Both the position numbers and the translations under genes were made by a program. From contig JBFYZZ010000163.1 of NCBI GenBank assembly GCA_041309225.1, positions 1 to 8,315 on the forward strand: a DNA stretch of 8,315 nucleotides. Direction: 5' to 3'. The first letter of the stretch is position 1; each line of letters begins with the position of its first letter. The notes beneath the pieces are model-generated. The model was not told the origin of the DNA, did not search any database, and was given only the letters and a program-made list of their open reading frames with translations. Source of the stretch: JAFGLY01 sp041309225 (lineage in GTDB: Bacteria; Myxococcota_A; UBA796; JAFGLY01). Below are positions 1 to 6,114 of this stretch, one piece after another.

Positions 1-881
1 CCGTCGCGGGCCCCCCGGCGCGCCCGGGCCGCGAGGCGATGGCGCTCCGCGAGCAGGGTTTCCGAGAGCGCGGCCCGTACGAGGCCGAGCGCGTCGGGGA
101 CCGAGGCGGGCGGCGCCTCGATCCAGGGCGCCACCGCCTGGACCAGGGGGTGGGCGCTCTCCGGATCCAGGGCCGCGAGCGCCCGGGCCAGCCCCGCGAG
201 GTCGCCCGCGGGCGTGCCCGGAGCTTCGGTCACGGGGTCGAACCAGGCCAGCACGAGGTCGGACGGGGCGACCAGGAGGTGCCTCGCCCCGAGCGAGCCG
301 TGGACCAGGCCCCGCTCGTGAAGGGACCCGAGGTGGTCCAGCGCGAGCAGCGACCAGCGGACGAGCTGCACGGCATCGGGCGGATCCTCGGCGGGCAGCA
401 GGTCGTCCAGCGGGACGCCCGGCAGGGATGCGTGGACGTGGGGCCACTCCCCGTGGGGCCGCCAGGCGAGCGGCGCGAGGCCCGGGATGCGGGCGGCCAG
501 GGCCGCCCCGCGCTCCAGGCGCCGGCCCCACACGGGGTCCCGCAGGACCGCGGGCTTGAGGCAGCGGACGGCTTCGGGTGCGCCGGTCCGCACGTTCCAG
601 CCCCGCCAGGTGGTGGAGATCGCGTCGGCATCCATCAGGGCGGCCCGCCGCACCTCCCCGACCACCGCCGGAAGGCCCTCGCCGCAGGTCTCCCGGTCGC
701 GCAGGAGGAGGAGGATCGGATCGAGGGCCTGGAGCCGGGTCGGCTCCCGGTCGGCGAGCGTCTCCAGGGCAGCCCGGTCGTCCCCCGCCTGGCGGGCCGG
801 GTCGAGGCGGGCCGCCGTCCACATGGCGTCCGGGTCGGGGAGGTGATTACCGGAAGGGGACCGAGGAGCGGCAGGTGTCAT
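1..881 (-). CDS. Probable pseudokinase (degenerate protein-kinase fold), C-terminus cut by window edge
   Basis: This open frame runs from an ATG at 881 off the left edge (293 codons, no stop). Residues about 97-290 follow the order of a Ser/Thr kinase domain. AVRCLK (104-109) sits where the VAIK strand should be, with Arg106 at the lysine position. The helix LVRWSLLALDHLGSLHERG (173-191) leads into VHGSLGARHLLV (193-204) in place of HRDLKPxNIL. LAWFDP (211-216) stands in place of DFG, and GDLAGLARALAAL (226-238) resembles helix F. The catalytic Asp (now Ser196), the Asn and the DFG Asp are all missing, so phosphotransfer is unlikely and a scaffold or binding role is inferred. The first ~95 residues are helical and unrecognised. 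An internal ATG at 824 is an alternative start; neither start has a clear Shine-Dalgarno. The gene is divergent from the exported-protein gene, with 127 bp between starts and no recognisable promoter seen there. A functional kinase of an unusual family is less likely. Confidence 0.7.
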   Translation of the reverse strand, partial: MTPAAPRSPSGNHLPDPDAMWTAARLDPARQAGDDRAALETLADREPTRLQALDPILLLLRDRETCGEGLPAVVGEVRRAALMDADAISTTWRGWNVRTGAPEAVRCLKPAVLRDPVWGRRLERGAALAARIPGLAPLAWRPHGEWPHVHASLPGVPLDDLLPAEDPPDAVQLVRWSLLALDHLGSLHERGLVHGSLGARHLLVAPSDLVLAWFDPVTEAPGTPAGDLAGLARALAALDPESAHPLVQAVAPWIEAPPASVPDALGLVRAALSETLLAERHRLAARARRGARD

Positions 882-1008
882 GCACGGCAGGATGACACGT
901 CCCGAGCCCTTGCGGCACCCCGGATCCCCGGCGCCGGGCCTCCGGCGCGGCGGACGGGCCGGGAGCGCGCGGGATCCGGACACGGGCGAACCGGCGCGCG
1001 GGCGCACC

Positions 1009-2175
1009 ATGACGCTCGCGCCGGTGCTCCTCGCGGTGCTCCTGCCCGGACTCCTCGCGGCCCGTGGACCCCGCCTGCCCCGCCACCTCCCCGCCGAGAC
1101 CGCTGTGGCCCAGGCGCTGGAGATCGTGCTCCTGGCCGATCCGGGCTGGGAGGAGGCCCCCGGGGCCCTGGAGGAGGCCCGCCGGCTGCTTCGGGAAACC
1201 GATGCCGATCCGGCCGCCATCCCCGGCCGTCTCGAGGCCACGGCGGCCGCCTGGTCGGGCCGCTCCCTGGAGGCGCACCGGGTGTACACGGCCGAGGTGG
1301 ATCGCCGTGCGGGCCGACCGTCCCGCGGCATCGACACGCTCGCGGCGCTCGACCTCGTCCGGGGCTGCGACGCGGCCCTGTCGGCCGCCCGGGGCGCGCC
1401 GCCCGCAGTGGCCGAGTCCACGTTCGCCGCGTGCGCCGATGCCCCCACCGCCGTCGCCGCCCTCGAGGTCGCGGGCAGGGCCCTCGACGCGGCTCGGCCC
1501 CTGACCATGCTGGGGCAGGCCCGCGTCCTCGCCTGGCGGGAGCGCCTCGCCGCCGCGCGCGTGCCCGGCCCCCCGGCCTGGGGAGACCTGCCCACCGGCC
1601 CGGGCGACGCCCCGGCCTGCGCCCTGTGCGGCGTCGTGCGCGTGGAGGCGGACGGCCTCCTCCTCGCGGTCCGCCCGCTGGTGTCCTGGGCGGGCGGCCG
1701 CCTCGTCACCGACCCGGGCCCGGCCCCCGAGCGGACCGCCGGCTGGGCGGCCGAGGCGTTCGGCCGGCTCGAGACCATCGCGGCCCGACGCGCGTCCCTC
1801 GCCTACGGCGGGGTGGGCGGGAGCGACGTCCGTCCCGAGCCCCTCCCGCCCCGGATCGCCGCCCCGGCGGGCCTGCCCCTGCGCCGCCTGGCCGAGGCGA
1901 CCGGGTGGTTGGCCGGCGCGGGTGTGGTCGAACCCTGCCTGCTCGTGGACGGCGATCCGTCGGCGGAGGTCTGCCTCCGCGTGCCGCCCGCCCCCGCCGA
2001 CCCCCCAGACGAGGCAACGGTCTGGGCCATCGCGGTTCCCGACGCCACGGTCGCGGATCTTCTGCGGCTGGCCCAGGAGGCCCGCGCCGCGGGCCGCCGC
2101 GTCGGGCTGGTGGCCGCCGGGCTGCCCCCAGAGCCGGACCCCGGGCAGGGTGCGTCGCCCGGCGCGTCGGAATAG
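1009..2175 (+). CDS. Exported protein of unknown function with a CxxC motif and a weakly ExbD/TolR-like C-terminus
   Basis: The predicted protein has 388 residues and I do not recognise its family. I chose the ATG at 1009 because it opens directly into a hydrophobic signal-like segment, MTLAPVLLAVLLPGLLAARG (1-20). The upstream in-frame ATG at 880 would add 43 Arg/Gly/Pro-rich residues with no signal character. There is no lipobox Cys, so periplasmic release or N-terminal anchoring is inferred. Residues 22-185 are Ala/Leu/Arg-rich and probably helical. A CALC motif (Cys204, Cys207) precedes a beta-rich part, and other Cys lie at 120, 142, 310 and 322. The tail AIAVPDATVADLLRLAQEAR (340-359) followed by RRVGLVAAG has the strand-helix-strand look of the periplasmic ExbD/TolR domain. 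That resemblance is weak and is inference. No clear ribosome site is visible. It heads a plus-strand run, 30 bp before the acetyltransferase gene, and is divergent from the pseudokinase. Confidence 0.72.
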   Translation: MTLAPVLLAVLLPGLLAARGPRLPRHLPAETAVAQALEIVLLADPGWEEAPGALEEARRLLRETDADPAAIPGRLEATAAAWSGRSLEAHRVYTAEVDRRAGRPSRGIDTLAALDLVRGCDAALSAARGAPPAVAESTFAACADAPTAVAALEVAGRALDAARPLTMLGQARVLAWRERLAAARVPGPPAWGDLPTGPGDAPACALCGVVRVEADGLLLAVRPLVSWAGGRLVTDPGPAPERTAGWAAEAFGRLETIAARRASLAYGGVGGSDVRPEPLPPRIAAPAGLPLRRLAEATGWLAGAGVVEPCLLVDGDPSAEVCLRVPPAPADPPDEATVWAIAVPDATVADLLRLAQEARAAGRRVGLVAAGLPPEPDPGQGASPGASE

Positions 2176-2205
2176 GCAGCCGGCCCCCTCCTCCCGGGCC
2201 ACGCC

Positions 2206-2640
2206 ATGTCCGAGATCCGCTGTGACGTCGTCACCGAAGCCCCCGTCGAGGAGATCCTCGCCCTGTACGAGGCCGCCGGCTGGTGGGAGGGCGGGGACCC
2301 CGCCGAGATCCGAGGCATCGTGCAAGGCAGCCTCGTGTTCGTGGTGGCCGTCGAGAACGGGCGGATCGTGGGCATGGGCCGCGCGTTGTCCGACGGTGTG
2401 AGCGACGCCTGGATCCAGGACGTCGCCGTGCTGCCCTCCCACCGCCGCCGGGGCATCGGCGCGGCGGTGGTCCAGCGGGTCACCGAGGCCTGCCTGGCCC
2501 GCGGCGTCACCTGGGTGGGGCTCGTGGCCGAGACCGGGACCGAACACTTCTACGGCGCCATCGGCTACGGTCGTATGACCGGCACGCCCATGCGGTACGG
2601 CATCGAGGACGAGCCGGGGACCGGCGGGCGGAATGGCTGA
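2206..2640 (+). CDS. GNAT-family N-acetyltransferase
   Basis: The 144-residue protein is a single-domain Gcn5-related acetyltransferase, about the usual minimal length. Strands at 43-50 (LVFVVAVE) and 53-60 (RIVGMGRA) lead into motif A, QDVAVLPSHRRRGIGAAVV (71-89). Within this, R80-x-x-G83-x-G85 is the pyrophosphate-binding loop for acetyl-CoA. Motif B is FYGAIGYGRMTG (115-126), the typical end of the fold with the Tyr that often acts as general acid. Family knowledge therefore supports transfer of an acetyl group from acetyl-CoA to an amine, but the acceptor cannot be read from sequence. The protein has no signal peptide and should be cytoplasmic. The start is the only good ATG ahead of the first strand, though no strong Shine-Dalgarno precedes it. 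Its last 8 bases overlap the start of the next gene, so the two are probably translationally coupled. Confidence 0.92.
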   Translation: MSEIRCDVVTEAPVEEILALYEAAGWWEGGDPAEIRGIVQGSLVFVVAVENGRIVGMGRALSDGVSDAWIQDVAVLPSHRRRGIGAAVVQRVTEACLARGVTWVGLVAETGTEHFYGAIGYGRMTGTPMRYGIEDEPGTGGRNG

Positions 2641-3544
2641 TCCAGGGCCGCTCCTCGACGGCCGGCCGCTCGACCCCGCGAGCCGGACCCTCCTGGAGCC
2701 CTTCCTGGCCGCCCGGCCCCAGCCGCTCGCCGGCTACACGTGGGCGGCGCTGGCCACCTGGGCGGACGTGTTCGGGTACCGCTGGTCGTTCGCCGAGCCG
2801 GCCTGCCTCCTCGTCACCTGCGATCCCACCCGCGGCGGCCAGCGGCACCTGCTCCAGCCCGTGGGCGAGCCCGGCCCCGCGCTCCTGGATCGGCTCCTCG
2901 ACGAGGCGCGCCGGCTGCCCTACCAGCTGAGGATCGTGGGGGTCAGCCGGGCGTTTCTTTGCGCCCACCCGGAATGGGCGGCGGCATTCGAGGTCACCGA
3001 GGACCGCGACCAGGCCCAGTACGTCTACCGGGCCAGCGATCTCGCCGACCTCCCGGGCCGGCGGTACGCGGCCAGGCGCAACCTGCTCGCGCAGGCCGCA
3101 CGCCTCGGTTGGACGGCCGAGCCCCTCGCACCCGCCCACGCCGACGCCTGCCGGGAGTTGGTGGAGGCCGCGTGGCGCGGACTCATGACCGAGGACCGGC
3201 CCTCCCTCGACCACGAGGCGTACGCCATCGGCTGGGCGCTCGATCACCTCGAGGACGGCAGGCAGGAGGGCGTGCGGATCCGGATCGGGGAGCGGACGGT
3301 GGCGTTCTCCATCTACGAGGCCCAGACCGCCGAGACCGCGGTCGTGCACTTCGAGCGCGCCCTGCGTGAGCCGCGGGGCCTCTACCAGGTCGTGAACCGG
3401 GAGACGGCCCGGCGGCTCGCCGCGCGGGGGTTCACATGGATCAATCGGGAGGAGGACCTCGGCGACCCCGGGCTCCGGCAGGCCAAGACCGCCTACCACC
3501 CGGCGTTCCTCGAGCCCTTCCACGTCCTCGCGCTCCGCGCCTGA
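2633..3544 (+). CDS. DUF2156 / LPG-synthase C-terminal-like (aminoacyl-transferase fold) protein
   Basis: The 303-residue protein matches the DUF2156 family, a double-GNAT fold shared with the catalytic domain of lysyl-phosphatidylglycerol synthase (MprF). Diagnostic stretches are YRASDLADLPGRRYAARRN (132-150), which corresponds to the family's L-x-G-[KR]-[KR]-[YF] region, and INREEDLGDPGLRQAKTAYH (270-289) near the C-terminus, the usual end signature. The N-terminal half (about 34-120) is the first, more divergent GNAT-like repeat. There are no transmembrane helices, so this is not a full MprF with a flippase half but the soluble stand-alone form. MprF homologues move an aminoacyl group from aminoacyl-tRNA to a lipid; for stand-alone members the substrate is generally unknown, so only a transferase fold is claimed. 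The ATG lies inside the end of the GNAT gene, with an ATGGCTGA overlap, which fixes the start and indicates coupling. Confidence 0.85.
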   Translation: MADPGPLLDGRPLDPASRTLLEPFLAARPQPLAGYTWAALATWADVFGYRWSFAEPACLLVTCDPTRGGQRHLLQPVGEPGPALLDRLLDEARRLPYQLRIVGVSRAFLCAHPEWAAAFEVTEDRDQAQYVYRASDLADLPGRRYAARRNLLAQAARLGWTAEPLAPAHADACRELVEAAWRGLMTEDRPSLDHEAYAIGWALDHLEDGRQEGVRIRIGERTVAFSIYEAQTAETAVVHFERALREPRGLYQVVNRETARRLAARGFTWINREEDLGDPGLRQAKTAYHPAFLEPFHVLALRA

Positions 3545-3551
3545 GGCGCGG

Positions 3552-3577
3552 CCGGGGGTGGGGCGGGCGGCCCCCGG
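3552..3577 (+). other. GC-rich inverted repeat between the DUF2156 and hydrolase genes
   Basis: CCGGGGG at 3552-3558 is perfectly complementary to CCCCCGG at 3571-3577, giving a 7-bp stem and a 12-base G-rich loop, eight bases past the DUF2156 stop. No T-run follows, so it is not a classical intrinsic terminator. It could cause pausing, partial termination or protection of an upstream mRNA end within the run. In sequence this GC-rich, chance pairing is also plausible. Confidence 0.3.
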
Positions 3578-3603
3578 GCCCGGTTCCGTGGTACCAGGAA
3601 GCC

Positions 3604-4452
3604 ATGACCCTTCGCGCGACCGCTGCGATCCCGTGGGTTCTGGCCGCCGCCGTCGTCCTGGCGCTCGCGGACGCCGGCGCCCTGTCGCTCCAGCGCCGCA
3701 TCGTGTACCCGCGCCACCTCGTCCGGGCCCGGCCCGACCCAGGAGCGGGGGTGCAAGGGATCGAGCGCTGGTGGCGGGACATTCCCGAGGGACGGGTCGA
3801 GGCCTGGTTCCTCCCCGGTGAGGGCGCGGGTTCCCTTCGGCCAGCCCCGCTGGTGCTCTTCGCGCACGGCAACGCCGAGCTGATCGAGCAGTGGACCGAC
3901 GACCTCGCCCCCTACCGGGCCTGGGGCGCGAGCCTCCTCCTCCCCGAGTACCGCGGGTACGGCCGCTCCGCAGGCCGGCCCTCCCAGGACGCGATCACCC
4001 AGGACTTCACCGCGTTCCTCGACCGCGCGCTCGCCCGCCCGGACGTGGACGCCCGGCGCGTGGTCCTCCACGGGCGGTCGCTGGGCGGTGGCGTCGCCTG
4101 CGGGCTCGCCGCCCTCCGCCCGCCCGCCGCGCTCGTCCTCGAGTCCACGTTCACGAGCGTCCGGGACCGCGCCCACGAGCTCACCCTCCTGCCGCGCGCC
4201 TGGGTGCGCGACCCCTGGGACAGCCTCGCGGTCGTCCAGGGCTTCCCGGGGCCCGTGCTCGTCCTCCACGGCACGCAGGACCGCACGATCCCGCTCCGGC
4301 ACGGCGAGCGGCTCCACGCCGCGGCCCGAGACGGCCGGATCGAGACCTGGGTCGCCGCCCACAACGACCTGCCCCGCGACGACCGCTACTGGGGCGCGAT
4401 CCGGGCCACCCTCGAGCGGGCCGGCGTGCTGGGGGCGGACGCCCCGAGGTGA
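3604..4452 (+). CDS. Membrane-anchored alpha/beta hydrolase (BEM46/ABHD13-like serine hydrolase)
   Basis: The 282-residue protein has an N-terminal hydrophobic segment, residues 8-30 with core PWVLAAAVVLALADAGAL, that should act as a signal anchor and place the enzyme outside the cytoplasm. The hydrolase core shows FAHGNAE (86-92), the oxyanion-loop HGN typical of the BEM46/ABHD13 group, and EYRGYGRSAG (115-124). The nucleophile elbow is GRSLGG with Ser159. Asp226 in HGTQDRTIPL and His253 in AAHNDL complete a plausible catalytic triad. IVYPRHL (33-39), just after the anchor, also resembles this group. An esterase or lipid-directed hydrolase is likely, with the substrate unknown. The start at 3604 is supported by AGGA four bases upstream and by the immediate anchor; an earlier in-frame ATG at 3436 lies within the previous gene and adds non-native sequence. 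It is last in the plus-strand run, and its stop is 6 bp from the convergent lipoprotein gene. Confidence 0.9.
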   Translation: MTLRATAAIPWVLAAAVVLALADAGALSLQRRIVYPRHLVRARPDPGAGVQGIERWWRDIPEGRVEAWFLPGEGAGSLRPAPLVLFAHGNAELIEQWTDDLAPYRAWGASLLLPEYRGYGRSAGRPSQDAITQDFTAFLDRALARPDVDARRVVLHGRSLGGGVACGLAALRPPAALVLESTFTSVRDRAHELTLLPRAWVRDPWDSLAVVQGFPGPVLVLHGTQDRTIPLRHGERLHAAARDGRIETWVAAHNDLPRDDRYWGAIRATLERAGVLGADAPR

Positions 4453-4458
4453 TAGCCC

Positions 4459-5388
4459 CTACCGGGACGGCACCGTGCTCTCACCGTATTCGTCGGAGCC
4501 CCAGCACTGGACCGAGCCGTCGGTGGTGATCCCGCAGGTGTGGGTGTCTCCCCCGTCCACCTGGACGAACGTGCCCGCGGGCGGGCTGGCCTGCCCGGCG
4601 TCGTCGATCCCCCAGCAGTCGATCGAGCCCGAGGGATCGATCGCGCAGGCGTGGTACGAGCCCATGCTCACGCTCGCGAATCCGCCCCCGGGGGGAAGGG
4701 TGGTGCCCCAGTCCTCGGTGCCCCAGCACGTCAGCATGAACTCCGAGGAGAGGGCGCAGGCCGACGAGACGCCGTCCGCGCTGATCTCGCGGTAGTGGCC
4801 CGCGGGCGCCTGCGTGAGTCCGTTGTCGTAGGCCCCCCAGCAGTCGAGCGCCCCGTCGGTGCGGATGGCGCAGGCGGTACCGGATCCCGCGCTCACGTGG
4901 AGCCACTGGCCCGAGGGGGACTGGAGCTGCCCCTGGCTGTCGTCGCCCCAGCACGCCAGGTCACCGTCCGTGGACACGGCGCAGGCGTAGTAGGCCCCCA
5001 CCGAGACCTCCACCCAGCGGCCCTCGGGCACCGCGGCGAGGGTGTCCGCGGCCTGACCCCAGCACACCAGGGAGCCGCCGTCGGATCCGCCCCCGTCGTC
5101 GAGGATGCCGCACGCCGCGTACTGGCCCATGTCCACGTCGAGGAACCGGCCGTCGGGGACGTCGGGGATGCCCCGCGTGCCGAGCCCCCAGCAGTCCGTG
5201 CGCCCGTCGGGATCGATCCGGCACGTGGTCGCGTACGCCGCGCGGATCCGGGGCACGGCACCGCACGGGACGCTCCCTTCGCAGGGCGCCGTGTCGTCGG
5301 CCCCGCCGCCGCACCCGGCCGCGAGGAGCAGGAAGGACAGGCAGGGCGAGTGGGGCACGACGCACCTCCAGACCCCCCGGTATCGCAT
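4459..5388 (-). CDS. RCC1-like repeat lipoprotein with seven C...CWG blades
   Basis: The 309-residue protein opens with a lipoprotein signal, hydrophobic LSFLLLAAG before Cys26 (lipobox LAAGC), then a Gly/Asp-rich spacer. Seven repeats follow, each with a Cys, about ten residues including a [ST]DG turn, and Cys-Trp-Gly. First Cys are at 56, 93, 136, 173, 211, 248 and 285. CWG motifs start at 66, 109, 146, 183, 221, 258 and 295. The ~37-residue period and the count of seven fit an RCC1-type seven-bladed propeller; blade 2 carries a Gly/Ser insert near 98-106. The paired Cys per blade suggests one disulfide each, sensible outside the cytoplasm. Such proteins are presumed surface binding modules, with ligand unknown. 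An alternative GTG start at 5358 has GGAGG six bases upstream and gives a shorter signal with Cys16 lipidated but few basic residues. The gene follows the nucleotidyltransferase after 97 bp and ends 6 bp from the convergent hydrolase gene. Confidence 0.88.
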   Translation of the reverse strand: MRYRGVWRCVVPHSPCLSFLLLAAGCGGGADDTAPCEGSVPCGAVPRIRAAYATTCRIDPDGRTDCWGLGTRGIPDVPDGRFLDVDMGQYAACGILDDGGGSDGGSLVCWGQAADTLAAVPEGRWVEVSVGAYYACAVSTDGDLACWGDDSQGQLQSPSGQWLHVSAGSGTACAIRTDGALDCWGAYDNGLTQAPAGHYREISADGVSSACALSSEFMLTCWGTEDWGTTLPPGGGFASVSMGSYHACAIDPSGSIDCWGIDDAGQASPPAGTFVQVDGGDTHTCGITTDGSVQCWGSDEYGESTVPSR

Positions 5389-5459
5389 CGGGTCCTGCTT
5401 CAGGTAGTCCGGGGGGTCGAGAAGCCCCTGGTGCGGACCGGCGGTCGGGGTTGGGCAAG

Positions 5460-5485
5460 CCGGCGGGGGACGCGGTCGCCGCCGG
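5460..5485 (-). terminator. Possible GC-rich hairpin directly after the nucleotidyltransferase stop
   Basis: CCGGCGG at 5460-5466 and CCGCCGG at 5479-5485 form a perfect 7-bp stem with a 12-base loop. The stem abuts the stop codon of the minus-strand nucleotidyltransferase gene and lies 72 bp before the RCC1-like lipoprotein start. No U-tract follows on the minus strand, so efficient intrinsic termination is doubtful. It may separate the two genes' transcripts or only stabilise the mRNA end. Confidence 0.3.
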
Positions 5486-6055
5486 TCAGTCCCGCCCGCT
5501 CCGCGCAGCCTGCCACTCGGCCTCCGACACGCAGGCATCGAACGCCTGGGCCGCGTAGGTGCCGAGGAGGCGCTTGATGATCTCGCGGGCCCGGGGCACG
5601 TCCACCACGCCGGCCTGGAGGAGCATCGCGAGATCGAGGTCGTCCTTGGGCCTCCCGCCAATCAACTTCATGGCGGCGAGGTACTCCGGGCTGACGACAG
5701 GGATGGGGATGCCCTCCACCCGCCGTCCGTGCTGCAACGCTTCCTCGAACACCGCGGCATACGCGGGATCGTCGTCGCGGACGATCCAGTCGACGGGTAC
5801 TCCGCTCGGGGTGCTCGTCCGGACGCCGCCGATGGTGAGCCTGCCCCCCCGCGGCAGCTCATCGGGTGGGAGGACGTCGGACACCACGTCGAGGTCGGCG
5901 GTCAGACGCTCGGATCCGTAGTGGTAGAGGGCCACGCCCCCGACGAGCAGGACGCGTACGCCCCGTCGTGCGGCGCTCTCTCCCACCTCCCGGAGTCCGC
6001 GCTCGATCTCGTCCTCACCGAGCAGACGCCGCGCACCCTTCCGGGAGCTGGTCAT
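5486..6055 (-). CDS. Stand-alone nucleotidyltransferase-fold protein (AbiEii / DUF6036-like)
   Basis: The 189-residue protein shows the polymerase-beta-type nucleotidyltransferase signature. VRVLLVGGVALYHYGSERLT (33-52) contains the GG of the nucleotide loop, and ADLDVV follows with metal ligands Asp54 and Asp56. VDWIV (88-92) supplies a third carboxylate, Asp89. YLAAMKLIGGRPKDDLDLAM (125-144) is the C-terminal element common in AbiEii-like and DUF6036 members, with Lys130 and Asp139/Asp141. The active site looks intact, so nucleotide transfer to an RNA or protein is inferred, but the target is unknown. Many relatives are toxins beside an antitoxin gene; none is found here, as both neighbours are lipoprotein genes 59 and 97 bp away. 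The start at 6055 is supported by GGAGG four bases upstream. The upstream ATATAA patch is the most AT-rich spot in the window, a weak hint of later arrival or a local promoter. Confidence 0.8.
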   Translation of the reverse strand: MTSSRKGARRLLGEDEIERGLREVGESAARRGVRVLLVGGVALYHYGSERLTADLDVVSDVLPPDELPRGGRLTIGGVRTSTPSGVPVDWIVRDDDPAYAAVFEEALQHGRRVEGIPIPVVSPEYLAAMKLIGGRPKDDLDLAMLLQAGVVDVPRAREIIKRLLGTYAAQAFDACVSEAEWQAARSGRD

Positions 6056-6059
6056 GTGG

Positions 6060-6079
6060 CCTCCAATGCGGACATATAA
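6060..6079 (-). promoter_or_regulatory. Shine-Dalgarno and possible -10 element of the nucleotidyltransferase gene
   Basis: On the minus strand GGAGG (6064-6060) lies four bases before the ATG at 6055. TTATAT (6079-6074) lies 18 bases from the ATG and resembles a sigma-70 -10 box. No convincing -35 box is seen. The ribosome site is firm; the promoter is speculative, though it is the only AT-rich patch in the window and would allow separate transcription from the lipoprotein gene 59 bp upstream. Confidence 0.4.
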
Positions 6080-6114
6080 CGCCGCTCAGGCCTCGACGCT
6101 CGGCGACGGCCCCG

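Noticed and set aside
880..1008. Upstream ATG start at 880 for the exported protein, overlapping the opposite-strand ATG at 881
   Set aside because: It would place 43 Arg/Gly/Pro-rich residues before the signal segment; the start at 1009 gives a normal signal peptide.
39..2225. 728-residue plus-strand open frame
   Set aside because: It spans both the minus-strand pseudokinase gene and the plus-strand exported-protein gene in other frames, is Arg/Gly/Pro-rich with no domain, and arises from scarcity of stops in GC-rich DNA.
847..2547. 566-residue minus-strand open frame
   Set aside because: It is antisense to the exported-protein and GNAT genes, of low-complexity Gly/Arg/Ala character, with no recognisable motif.
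4453..4458. Bidirectional terminator between the convergent hydrolase and RCC1-like genes
   Set aside because: The gap is only 6 bp, and no strong hairpin with a T-run is seen around the two stops.
5486..6055. Complete AbiE-type toxin-antitoxin system
   Set aside because: No antitoxin-like frame exists in the 59 bp upstream or 97 bp downstream, and both neighbours are clearly lipoprotein genes.
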